Positions 36,121 through 47,900 of a stretch of 64,000 bases of DNA are shown piece after piece. The notes under the pieces were generated by a model. That model was not told the DNA's origin and made no database searches. It was given only the letters and a program-made list of their open reading frames with translations. Origin of the DNA: Pelodera strongyloides (taxonomy: Eukaryota; Nematoda; Chromadorea; Rhabditida; Rhabditidae); contig JAANDG010000309.1 in assembly GCA_036852015.1 (NCBI GenBank), positions 1 through 64,000 of the forward strand, written 5' to 3'. The first letter of the stretch is position 1; each line of letters starts with the position of its first letter. Both the position numbers and the translations under genes were made by a program.

Positions 36121-36700
36121 AACATTTATTTAGAAAAAAAAGTCCCAATGAGCTTTTTTTAAGGTTATCAGTAATCGAAAAGTGCTCCTTAGTGTGCATT
36201 ATATGTATGTTAAATTCCAAAATCTGGACAATGACAAAACAGTGGCACGAATGGCACTTAGCGAAGAAAACTACCGGAAATTCGGGGCAAAATAAGAAAT
36301 AGTAAGAGTTTGACATCTAGAGAACAGGTTTGTCAATAGTTTAGCCTTATCTATTTCAAGGATACATTTACACATCCGATAATAATCAAGCGACACTGTA
36401 ATTAAACTACAAGTTTTACTGTAGGTGGCTGAATGGCCTACAGTATGGATAATCTTTCGTTGGCACGGGAAAAGGGGGAGACGCGGTAGAGAGTGAAGAG
36501 AGTGAACAGACATCGAGGAGACGTCGGAGAAATAAAGAAAGCGGTCGCTACAGTAAGACGGGTATCCTGAGAATAGAAAGCGATCGGACAGGCTGATCTC
36601 ATGACCTATCAAGCAAGTAAAAACATTAATTGATAGATTCTGACACCTTGTGATCAAATTTCCTAAGGATGGGAGAACGAAATGGTGGTTCCTTCCCATG

Positions 36701-36720
36701 AAAGTTCCCCGGGGAACTTT
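36701..36720. repeat. Perfect 20-bp palindrome
   Basis: aaagttccccggggaacttt, with imperfect dyad symmetry extending to about 36693-36729 (ttcccat and atgggaa). A related half-site, aaagttccccgggtaacctt, is at about 37881. Confidence 0.85.
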
Positions 36721-36886
36721 TAATGGGAAGATTTTATTAGGGAACTGCAGTTAAGGATCCTTTCTGGGAACGTAGGGGATTTGAAATTCATTTCAGTGGA
36801 CTCTGTTTGGCATTGTAACGCTTAAAAATAAATTAGCAATTTTTAGTATATTCTTCGAGAGAGCATATGAACGATTGCGTTATGTA

Positions 36887-37208
36887 ATAGAGGATTTATA
36901 AGCACTTTCCTCCCCGTGGAAAGTGTCCCGTGGCTGTTCGTAAGCACTTTCACTTTCTATAGAGGAAATATAAGTATCGTAACCCGACACTTTCCAAAAA
37001 ATTCAAATAATCAAATTAGCAAGAAAATTAGAATATATTTCCGTGTATAAAAGGAGACAACACTTTCCATGTATAATACTTATCACCTCTGCTTGAAACG
37101 TAAAAACAGAGCATACAGTACCTCTATTTCCTCTATAGAAAGTGAAAGTGTTCTGAACGGCCATGGGGCACTTTCCACGGGGAAGAAAGCGCTTATAAAT
37201 CCTCTATA
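36887..37208. mobile_element. Short inverted-repeat element, ~320 bp
   Basis: tagaggatttataagc at left and its near reverse complement gcttataaatcctcta at right (aagcgcttat at the inner edge); arms match for about 90 bp, including the paired segment around tttctatagaggaaat. No coding capacity. Confidence 0.85.
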
Positions 37209-37325
37209 AAACTTCCTTAACAACGAATAATCGTTGTGTTGATAAAGGGTCAAGGCCATGAAAAATGCGGCGACCCTTTACCCTTCGACCGTGGTAGCTT
37301 ATACAATTCTAAATTACATCCAACA

Positions 37326-37526
37326 TTAAAGCGAAATAACATCCGGTTTTTGAAACGTGTGCTGGACAGTTCCATTGCGGTGGACTTGTGCTTGTGCTAA
37401 GTGGGGCCGAATTGCGGAGTCGATTTTTATGCTAATTATGCTCATTTGCATATAATATAATGCATGGGAAGTCACTCCTCACTCATCGTACGTTTCAAAA
37501 AGCGGCTCTTAATTATACCGCTTTGA
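37326..37526. mobile_element. TTAA MITE family, moderately diverged copy
   Basis: TTAAAGCGAAATAACATCCG then gtttttgaaacg at left; cgtttcaaaaagcggc and taccgcttt at right. The centre holds gctcatttgcatat, containing the reverse complement of ATGCAAAT. Confidence 0.8.
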
Positions 37527-39197
37527 TATTTTGGAAAGTTCACTTTTTGACATTCCGATAAACATTTCCATTTTTATATATTTGTCACAAAATTGTTTCT
37601 GTCCGTTTCTTTCATTACTTCCCATATGCGTTCCCCTCCATAACGACGCAGACCAAAAATTATTAATTATTATAATTGCGCAATTTTTTGTTCTAAAAAA
37701 AACCACAAAAATAGGGAAGGTGACGAGCGCGTGCATATAATTCGAACTATTAAGATTTCCTTAAAAATGAAGAACACTATAAGATAAGAAAACGGTCAAG
37801 TCTTGATAATTTCTTCAAGTAAAGTAGAACTTGGGGGAAGAAGCCTACCAGCGGTAGTGGTCGCTACCATTATAGGTTAAAGTTCCCCGGGTAACCTTTC
37901 CCGGAAGATTTGCCTAGGACAGACTATACCTGAACTTTGTAAATCAGTAAACATCTTGGTGATGAGGCCAACGAGATCAATCATAAAGCAAATCCGTTGC
38001 TATATGTTCGAGACTAATGTTAATGTAAATCCCTCAAAAGCTTCTTATTGATCAAAGCCGACTATGTATAATGAGTGTGCCTATTCAGTGGTGGTGTCTC
38101 GTGTACTTCAATACGGGTTTGGGTCATCAGGACATTGTAATTATGCGATATACGTGAGAAAACAATTATTTTGAGCTCACTAATTTTGTCTAACAAAATG
38201 GCAATTATTATTCAACATGCGGCTAAATGTCGGGAGACTAAGAATGTAAACTGAATACTGAATGTTTGTTTTCCTCGCAACGACGCAAGATTCTGATTCT
38301 CGACTCACAAAAGTAAGAAGATAAAACAGAGGACGTAATCTCAATATGTTATCATTACTATCGTAATTGCATTCACTATTTATTCAATTTTGTCTAAATA
38401 ATGTTCACCGGCGCTCCTCCACTCGCATCATTTTTCAGTCGTAATACATCGTCCGTCCGGCCCAAGAACAGCTTAACTATTGTGGAAATGACCCCACAGT
38501 ATTCTGTACAAGATTTTTCTGAGCAATGAACTATCGATTTTATTGACTTTATAACGGTCGCTTACGAGGGTCAGAGTGTGGGTCTATTTATGTCTCCAAT
38601 CTTGTATGACCATTAATCTATGATTGTTTGGTTTCTTTGCAGAACACATTGTTTCCAGACACCTTATATTTTAATGCTATGCGTCCGAGATGTATTGCAT
38701 CTAAAGGACGGAATAGCGTGGCAATTTTGCTTTTGCTGCAATGCTATTTCACAAAACAATTGTATAGGAAAGAGAGACCGCAGCATTCGTGGATGGGCCA
38801 GGACGATATAGACAGAAAATAGATGGGGCTTCAGACGAGGCAGCGAGAGACGGTTGAGATGTTAAGCAGTAGAGGATAGCAAGAGAGATTGGGAGACGCG
38901 AGTGAAAGAAAAAAAAAGAAAAACGAACACATACAGCGAACGATGTGAAACCCGATATATTCATACATAATACGAGGCAGAAGGTTACCACTCAAGAAAC
39001 TGAATTGATATATAACAATTGATTCCTATGCAGAAGGCGAAGTGTACATTATAAATCCGAGGCATGTAATTATAGGGTCGATCTGAAATAAACCAACGGT
39101 GTCAGTGTAAAATCGTAAAGATGGTAGTCGGAAATTTCTAACCCTAGATATACGAGGTCAAGAAAACAAGGAAAATTGACAAGCTTGATGTAATCGC

Positions 39198-39330
39198 GGC
39201 ACAGTTGCAGCACACATGTGGCACAGTTGCAGCACACATGTGGCACAGTTGCGGCACAACTATGGCACAGTTGCGGCACGTATGTGGCACTGTTGTGATA
39301 CATATATGGCTCAGTTGCGGCATATATATA
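39198..39330. repeat. ~22-bp minisatellite
   Basis: Units of the type ggcacagttgcagcacacat repeat about six times with drift to ggcatatatat at the right end. Confidence 0.88.
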
Positions 39331-39597
39331 TATATATCAATATATCGTACAGTCCTGGCACAGGTGCGGCACATACATATGTGGTGCAGCTGTAAAAAAA
39401 CTGCTGTACATAAGAAATGAGAAGTTGCCTACGTATAACGATATATATAACTGTAAGTAAATAAGATTCTAATCTTCATATATGTAGTCAGTAAAGCCTT
39501 ATAAAATAGCCGTCGGCTCGAACTTTTATGTCTGAGCCCAGTGCTGTGGGGGAAGGCTGGAGTGTTCTGAATCGAGAGCGTTCTCTTTTGCTTCTCC

Positions 39598-39655
39598 CTC
39601 TTTCTCTCCATATCTCCCTCTCTCTCTCCCTCTCTCTCTGCCTCTCTCTGAGCCT
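39598..39655. repeat. CT microsatellite
   Basis: tctctctccctctctctc tract. It is one of the few long intergenic tracts that is CT rather than GA on the plus strand. Confidence 0.88.
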
Positions 39656-41141
39656 CTTCAAAAAAGAGAGAATTTGGGCGTCGGCAAGTTTAGTAAGGAA
39701 AGAGAGGGAGGGGAAGAGAGTTGGAGACAGTGAGAGAAGAGGGGGAGACGAAGCAAACAGAGTGGTTACTTGTTGAAGAGGGAGTAGAGATTGGAGGGAA
39801 TTGGAGGGATCATGGTAAAGAGAGAGTGTCTGGAGAAGCATAGCAGAAGGCATCAACGAACAATCGTTCGCCGGGGCGAGAGGGCAATAAGAAGAGCAGA
39901 AGAGAGGAAGGGACGGACTCAATCCGCACCGTGCCCTTCAAATGCCATCGTCATCCGGCAAATAGAATAGATCGATACTATATCGATACTAAAATATAAT
40001 AGATCGATGCTATATCAAAACTAAATTGCCTAGCAAATGGACTAGACATATAACAGATCGACGCGAAACTGTCTGGGTAAGTAGTTTACAAACCGACCAT
40101 AAATTTTTGCACGATGATGGTATTTTCTTGAGTTTGAAATTGTCAAAAGAAAATCAAAGGGTCCGACGCGTATAACAATAAGTTTTAATGCATTTCAGAC
40201 CAAGAAAAAGGAGACTATGAGCAAAACTTTTCCGGGATAAGGCTTTGCATGTTGGATATAAAAGTAAAAGTAGGTGAAAATTAAAAATTGAACACTAGAA
40301 AAAAAAAACGTTTTTTTTTTTTTGAATTTTTCGAACTCAGAGTTCTCTTATTGGCATTTTTAGGCACTGATAACTGCTAATTGCGAGATAAAATGAACGG
40401 TAATAGATATTAATTTCAATTAGAACGTCTATGTTAGTGGCATTTTGAAGTTACGGCAATTATGTTTTAGGAAATCACAAAATAAGCTGCCAATTGATAG
40501 GATTAGTCTATGCCCTGTGCCATTCACTTTTATTTATTGAAGTAAAAATAAACTAATTTTAATTCAATTCGGACTACATAGCCGCTTAATTCAATGTACT
40601 GGCTAGCTGGTGTGTATACATTATTCGCATCAGGGAACGCAGATGGAAGTTAACAGAGAAATACGTGCAATAATCAAGTTAATAATGAAAAGAATAATAT
40701 TCGCACATCACTGTTCGAATAAGTTTGAACACGTAAGCGGAATCATATACTGATACCTTCACAATAGCCAACAGTTTCCAGCACTTATATGTAGTATAAT
40801 TTTTATCACTGATCATAATTTGAACACTTTCGTATTTCTTTCACAAATTATTAATCTTTGTAAATAATTACCTAGTATTACAATAAGTATAGACAGGTGC
40901 AACTGACAAACCACCTTCCTCGTTTATTACGATTTGTTTTTGCTTATTTTTTTATGAACATTTTGGAACACTTTCTGTATAGCTCAAGAATAGCTAATTA
41001 GAAGGGTGTTTCTGAATTTTCTGAAACGAGAGAAAGAAGCATAAAAAACTAGAGAAAGCACATGAATAAACAAATAATCAACGGTTGTGGTTAAGCATTT
41101 GCAAGTTACAAGTGATTTGATGCAATAATAATTAAAAACGT

Positions 41142-41169
41142 AAAAAAAAAAAAAAAAAAAAAAAAAAAG

Positions 41170-41261
<92 letters not shown>
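41142..41261. repeat. ~120-nt A tract with a single gatt interruption
   Basis: Nearly uninterrupted A, broken at about 41169 by gatt, and ending in gattatataac. It could be the tail of a retroposed RNA, though no body is recognised upstream, or an assembly artefact. Confidence 0.9.
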
Positions 41262-41263
<2 letters not shown>

Positions 41264-41875
41264 TTATATAACTATACATTTACATGTATTATATTTGTGC
41301 CATCGCGCTTACGCATTATTCTGGTGTGTTATATTTTTTGGCAAACGCCGTCAAGCCACGTAACGCAATGCACGCAAAAAGCAGGAAAAAAAACACGCAC
41401 GAGGGTTATCGCTTTCCAAAAATTCAAAGGAGAACTTTAGTGCAAACTATTCGAAAATGGCTAGGGACTTGCTGACAAATTTTTACTTTTTGTGTAAGTT
41501 CGATATATAAGACGCATCAAATACCTACAAGCTCCTTACATCTAAACATTAGTCGAATAATATGAGAAAATGAAGAATTTATCACCGGTACCGCCGAATA
41601 AGACATGTTGAAGCATATTATATGCATCAGTTAAAATATTGTTTCGGAGGACAAGAAGCAAACATTTCTTGAATTCAGATTAAAGTTCAATGTCTATTTG
41701 AGTCCTGTTGTAGATCATTATTGTCTAAACAATGTAGGTGTAGATCATTTTGACGGTTTCGAGAACCGGGGTTGCGAGTCCCGTTTTGTCTTCGTTTTAT
41801 TATAGCTATCTTGTGCCGTGATCGAATGGAGTCCAGCTGTTTGATCGCCAAGGAAAAAAGATTTCGGAAAACAGA

Positions 41876-41882
41876 AAAAAAG

Positions 41883-41917
<35 letters not shown>
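41876..41917. repeat. A tract, ~40 nt
   Basis: Almost pure A run immediately upstream of the tandem duplication that starts at 41945. Confidence 0.88.
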
Positions 41918-41919
<2 letters not shown>

Positions 41920-41944
41920 GTGAGCGAAAAGTGAAAGAAATAAA

Positions 41945-42267
41945 CAACAAACAGAATAAACAATATCTTCGAAGTTTCCACTTTCCACCACTGGTGAAAA
42001 ATTATGTATAACATGGTGAGTGTTAGGATATTTAGACACTTCTGCTTGTAATGTATATTGTATGTGTATTATTCTGTTTTACAATGCAGACAAACAATTA
42101 TATAAATAGCAACAAACAGAATAAACAATGTCTTTGAAGTTTCGACCACTGGGGAAAAATTATCTATAACATAGTGAGTGTTAGGATAATTCCACACTTC
42201 TACTTGTAATGTATATTGTATGTGTATTATTCTGTTTTACTATGTCCACAAGCAATTATATAAATAG
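41945..42267. repeat. Tandem duplication, 165-bp unit, two copies
   Basis: Both units start caacaaacagaataaacaat (41945 and 42110) and end near attatataaatag; they differ at scattered positions, so the duplication is not brand new. Confidence 0.9.
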
Positions 42268-42460
42268 GAGAGTTAAATAGGAAAAAATAAATAAAATGAA
42301 ACGCAATCGAATCGATGCAAGAGAGGAAGTATTGGCTTTTTTTTTAAAAGAGAAGGGAAATGTTTACAAAATAAAGTTCTCTTTCTCTCACTTTCTCTTT
42401 TCCTCTATCCCTCCTCTCATCTCAGCTCTCCCTTTCACTCCGTACTATTTTCTCTCCCGA

Positions 42461-42464
<4 letters not shown>

Positions 42465-42507
<43 letters not shown>

Positions 42508-42612
42508 TCTTCTTTTTTTTTTTTTTTTATTTGTTTTCTCTTTCTCTTCTCCCTCTCTCTCCTCTCTCTCCCTCTCTCTCCCTCTCTCTCCCTCTCCCTC
42601 TCTCTCCCTCCC
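42465..42612. repeat. CT microsatellite with a T tract
   Basis: ctctctctc run, then about 18 T, then ctctccctc repeats. Confidence 0.9.
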
Positions 42613-44246
42613 GATTTTCCGTGTCCAATTCTCTTCCTCAGACAGAGTCAAAGAAAGAATTCTCAATTGCTCGCAAGAGGATTAGAATGAGCCAGCTGTA
42701 CATATGCCACAGCTTTTTCAGCATATTTCTCCGTGTGATGGCCCTTCTCTAAGTTTCATGCCGTGCCAAACTTGGATCCTTCTCTGTTGCAACTACACGT
42801 TGCAACTATAGAAATATAGAGAACAAACGTATAAAACATAGTTTATTACTAATGTCTACTAATGACGCTGTATACACAATAACAGGAATTAACAACTTTA
42901 TTAGAATGATAACTTATGTATAAATACCCTTGAAACTAAAGAGTATGGCAACGCCTAGAGTAGAAGCTTCGGAATATACTTGAGGCTTGAGGTTAGAGGC
43001 ATGATCTGATTCTCCAGCATACGGTATAAGGATCGGGTAAAACCTTGCGGTTGGTAGTCCGCGCTTCACTCGCCATTGCATACGGTGGTCGTCAGACCGG
43101 TTAACTCTAATATGGTCGAAGGCCGTCCCAAAACTGTCTCTACGGTTGAGCCCCAGCGGCTAACGTGTGGCTGTTTTGTGCCCCCGGCGCCTCCGAATTG
43201 TTGGCTGGCAGAGTCGCGAAGAGACCCCGGCTTTCCCTTTTTGGATTAGAAGAGTCCAAGCCTGTCGTTGTCCTATCTGCGCGTCAATAAATAGATTTGG
43301 GTATTGAGGTGCCATAAATAAACTGCTATAGTTCCGTTTCTGTGCCGGGGGATTCTTACTTACACTCCGCGACACGGCCGGCCACTTCGAAGTTTTTCGA
43401 CGTTTCGGATTAGCAAACTTACAATTGGAACAACTGCGACCAATGCATTTTCGACCCTTGATCTTTATATTTTATCTTTACCTTTGGTTGGTCGATCAAC
43501 GGGCAAATTCGTCGCCGCGCAACTATGCGGAAAGCCAGTCAACATTGTGACTGGCCACCGCCGGGGCCGGGGTCGGATGGTCTTGTACTGTGTAATATTT
43601 CAGCAGCATAACTACAGTAGGCCCATTTTCCAATTTCAGTGGCATGATTACAGTAAATCCCTTTTCCTCTTACCTTCCATCGAAACGCAACCAGAAGGTG
43701 CGCCGGATGTGTGCCATGTTTTCGCTGCATGCTCTATTTCGGCAGTAGATGCACTTATGTTTATGTCAGAATGTGTTGGTTTGTGCATGTACAATGTTCA
43801 CTTAGTGGATTTTCATTCGTGATTGGTTCTCGTAAAATGCCAATGTTGTATGGGTAACAATACGTAATTATGACCTGAGTGCACATAAAGCTTTACACAG
43901 CCGCTAAATCAATTATCATTTGGGTACAGTTCAATTCAAGTTTCATTATTAAATAAGCTAGGGACTACATATTTATTGACTTTTAAACAACAAAGTCAAG
44001 TCTAAAGTTCTTATTACCTGCACATAATGATATGATTTGTCGCTGAAAACTGACGCAGCAGTTGACTACACACTACATGGTACTTTGTACATCTTGTTAG
44101 CAGAAGATACCGAACGAATTACGCGAAAAATACATGATCTGATATAAATTTACGTGCGACCATTGCAACATGACATTTTGGTACGATGCATACTACTACA
44201 AAACTATTGGAATTGCTTTGGCAACAAAACTGCTGTTCCTTCATGC

Positions 44247-44640
44247 TTAAAGCGAAATACCACCCGGTTTGGGGTTTTTTCACCAAAAATAGTTTGAAAA
44301 AAGTTATAAACGAAAATAAACATAAAAACACAAACAAATAAGCGCATCTTGTATAAAAATGTTCTCAAACAACCATTTTTTGCGATTTTGTATGGGAAAA
44401 TTCGCTTTCGCAAATTTTGCCGGTTTTAATACTAGCACGGCCCCGGAAAAATCGAGGGATGGCCTTTTCAAATGATCACACACTCCGAAGCATCCAAATG
44501 ACGAAATGTTGACAAAATATTTTGAATTTGGCTAGTAAAAGTCCAAAAATGCACATTTTGAAAACGGCGGTAAACGCACGGTTGTTTACTCCTCCTCTTT
44601 TCGTATTTTTTTGTTGAGACCGACCGGTAATTCGCTTTAA
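44247..44640. mobile_element. TTAA MITE family, long copy (394 bp)
   Basis: TTAAAGCGAAATACCACCCG at left and gaccggtaattcgctttaa at right, with TTAA at both ends. The interior differs from the other copies and is longer, so it may be an older, less deleted form. It is just downstream of the large disordered-protein gene. Confidence 0.82.
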
Positions 44641-44983
44641 CAAAAAAAAAAATTAATAAACACCATTTATTCCATCACCTGATAAATGCAATACTTAATA
44701 CAATACAATAATCTATGATATATGACCCATTTCCGTCAATGAGTAGCCGAATGCAGAAAAAGTCAGTAGTAGGAAAAGAGTAAATTTGTTGAAATAGGGT
44801 TCTGGTTGGAAGGATATTTTTTTGTGGGTTTTCTAGTATTTTTACTATGGTTCGAGTAGGTAATATGGGTCCACAGGCCTTGGAGGGCGGGAAAGTATGA
44901 CTTTGAATATTATCGCATAAGAAGGAATAGCACTGAAGAGTTCCTAACAATAAGACAAGTGAAAAACGGTTAATGACTCGAGT

Positions 44984-47900
44984 TTAAACATCAGATATGT
45001 CGTCATTCGTATAGTCGCGGACTGTTCCTGGAAGGCCTGTAAATGAGATTTATCAAGATATCTAAATATGTATGCATAAAAATAGATGGAGTCGTTCAAA
45101 CGTCTCTTTTTTATAATATCTCTGCCAACAGGAGCACAAAAGCTTAAATATTATACCGGGAAAACAAGACCAAGGTTGATTATCGATTGATTTTCAAAAA
45201 AGGTATTCCGAAAGAACTCAGAGCTTACCACGATCTTCATTCCCACTCAAATCTCGCATTCTCTGTGGTTTAGCAGCGTCCTAAATTATTACTAGCAACT
45301 AAACGTTGCATCCAGAACATGTTCAAAATAGACAACGAAAATGAAGTATACTACCAAGTTTTCTCAAAATCTGTCACAAAAACCAAACCACTCACCTCAA
45401 CTGTGTACGTTCCGTTCAAAGTCCTACAGTTCGCGTCGTCTTCTGCCCTAAAAAGACATTTCGACTTTTAGAAGCAGTTTGTTGTTTTCACACACTTTTC
45501 TTGCTGCATATTATAATTTAATCAATAATCTCCAATCATGAAACAAATTAGACGTCTATACATCTTTGTTTGGACCTACAATTGAGAAATTTGAACATTT
45601 ACATTACACACGGTGACGGCGCTGAAGTTTTTTATTGTTCATTTATTTCAATGTGCCTACATTTCTTCCGAATTTGACGGACTGATGCTCATCTCAAGTG
45701 GCCGTCGATCCGTTTTCGTGTCTTCGTCTTCTTCGTCTGTCAAAATCAGAAGATCAATATAATTGTTGAATAAAATCACAATAAAAATATCATAATAAAA
45801 CCATTGTTTTCCTATCAAATTTCCTGTTTGCTAATCAACGACAACACTACAAGTTATCTACTTTTTTTCATCATATCATTTCACTGTGATGCACACTCTG
45901 TGGTTTAATAAATAAATAATAAATCAATAAAACTGAAGCCTACTGCTACTGCTCCTCGTTGTAACTAAGGAATTCTCATACTTTCTGCCCTTTCTTATTC
46001 ATTCAGCTATCCAGTTCCAATTTTTGACTGCAGTAGTTATCATAGCGTACAACAGCGTAGTTGTACATTATTACATAAAACATTATTACACATACCTACC
46101 TAAAGCCTAAAGGCCAGAACTAACTGATATAGAAGAAAATATTTAAAAATATCTATATCGAACAGAAATAGACCGACCGTAATCGACATTAGCGTACATG
46201 TCTCTGCGAGGACTCAGGTCGTTGGCCTGAACACATACAAGGTATAAAATTTTACAATTGGCATTCTTTAAAATAACAAAAAAAAAATAAGACACTTACT
46301 CGGAGGTTTTGCAGCACATTTACCAAATAGTCTGGATCAAGAGTAGCTCGGTCGATTGTTCTAAAAAAACGTGAAAAGTTTTTTTTAATCACCCACGTTG
46401 CACTACTCACTAATATCCTAATATACTGTGCTGAAAAATTACTACAGCACATTGAGAAATTTTACCTAACATACCATAGGAAAATAATGTTATGTAACAA
46501 GTAACATGCTGTGCAAGACGGAGAGAGATAGCAGAGAGAGAGAGAGAGAGAGAAATAAATTACCAAGTGTCCTGAACGATGAACTTATTGTAGAAGAATC
46601 CTCAGATGCTCACCTTCTCTTTCTGAGAGGCGAGGTGCCATCCAATAATTCTTCCAGCTGTCTCATCATATAGTTGCGTTGATGTACTGTGACTGGAGAA
46701 GCCGCCTCCGACGGGGGAATCAGACCCTTCAGGAAATCGTTTCCGTCAATAAAACCTGAACAATGAAATAATGCGACATAGTGTAACACAAAAGATTCTT
46801 CCTAATGCAGGTCTACTCTTCGTAGGCTAGGGCTATCTGCTTCCTTGTATTCTACTGTATATGAGGTGTGAGGTAGGGTATGCAAAGAGTTGGGTCGTAA
46901 CGACATTACTGACGTTATAGTCATACCGTACGCTGTATCTAGGTAAAAATCTATACGGTTATTAAAGAACATGTGTGATATATAATGTCTAATATGTAAA
47001 CACAATATCTCACAACTCGATCTCGGGCGTTTATTCATATTCGCATTCGTCTTCACTGGAGATATGCCAATGAATGAGGCTCTATTCCGATTCGTGTTAT
47101 TCCCTTCATTATTTCTCACATTTGCTTCGTCTGGGGAACAATTTCGAGTCATGTCTTGAGCTGAAATTTCTTCTATAGCTATAGCCAGCATTCCAAAGAT
47201 TTTATAAAAAAAACTTTTAATTATTAGCTTTCATTCATTCGCAGCATCCAGTACCACTTGACTAAAATTCGTAAAAAGCTCACGTGCAAAGGTCGTATTA
47301 GTATTCTCGACGCTTCGCTCCTCTATCATTGAGATTGAATTTCGAGTAGGTCCTGAAACTTTTTTTATTTTATTTTGTTATTATCCTATTTCGATATCAT
47401 CAAATTAGCGTAACAAATTTGTTGCAGACGTCAGGGAGCACCATCTGTAGATTGGTCGTCATTTGCTGCATGATTGAAACATTGTAAATTTTTTTATTTC
47501 CTGGTTAGCCCGATAGCGCTAACATAGTTTTGGTTTCATCCAACCCCCCGCATTTTCACTTTCCACCCCAAATTTTTATGCAGAGTTTGAGACTCTATTT
47601 TGTTTCAATTTCAATATAGTATACAAAAATAGTATTTCAATAAAAATACATATGATATTAGGAGCTGTTATGTACTCTGTCTAAATAGTCGTTTAGAATT
47701 TTTTTCTTCATAGTAGTAAAAGACTCACTCTCAGTTTGTGGAACAATTGTTAGACGACCACTGCGCCGAGAAGCCAACATTGCATCGTTAAACGGATCTG
47801 TCTAAATAATACATTACTGAATATTACCTTTTCTAGTTCTTGCGGATGTCACGGGTAGGTATTAGGACTATCCTTCTCTACATCTATGGTAAGGCAGTTT

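Larger units (their letters stand above)
28639..44983. other. 16-kb gene-poor intergenic region
   Basis: I find no exon chain with matching splice sites and phase on either strand. It contains GA/CT microsatellites, at least six short inverted-repeat elements, a mariner-like end, two duplications, a minisatellite and two A tracts, listed separately. The remaining unique stretches are AT-rich. Non-coding RNA genes cannot be excluded by eye. Confidence 0.6.

Noticed and set aside
39198..39330. CRISPR-like array
   Set aside because: The repeats abut without unique spacers and the genome is eukaryotic, so it is a minisatellite.
39488..39922. 144-codon minus-strand frame
   Set aside because: Its composition follows the GA/CT microsatellite; no splice or domain support.
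41284..41475. 63-codon plus-strand frame after the A tract
   Set aside because: No similarity recognised, no splice sites, and its position after a low-complexity tract makes chance likely.
43160..43822. Frames on both strands (71 and 112 codons) in a GC-richer patch
   Set aside because: No phase-matched exon chain and no recognised motif; the patch may be an old element fragment but evidence is too thin.
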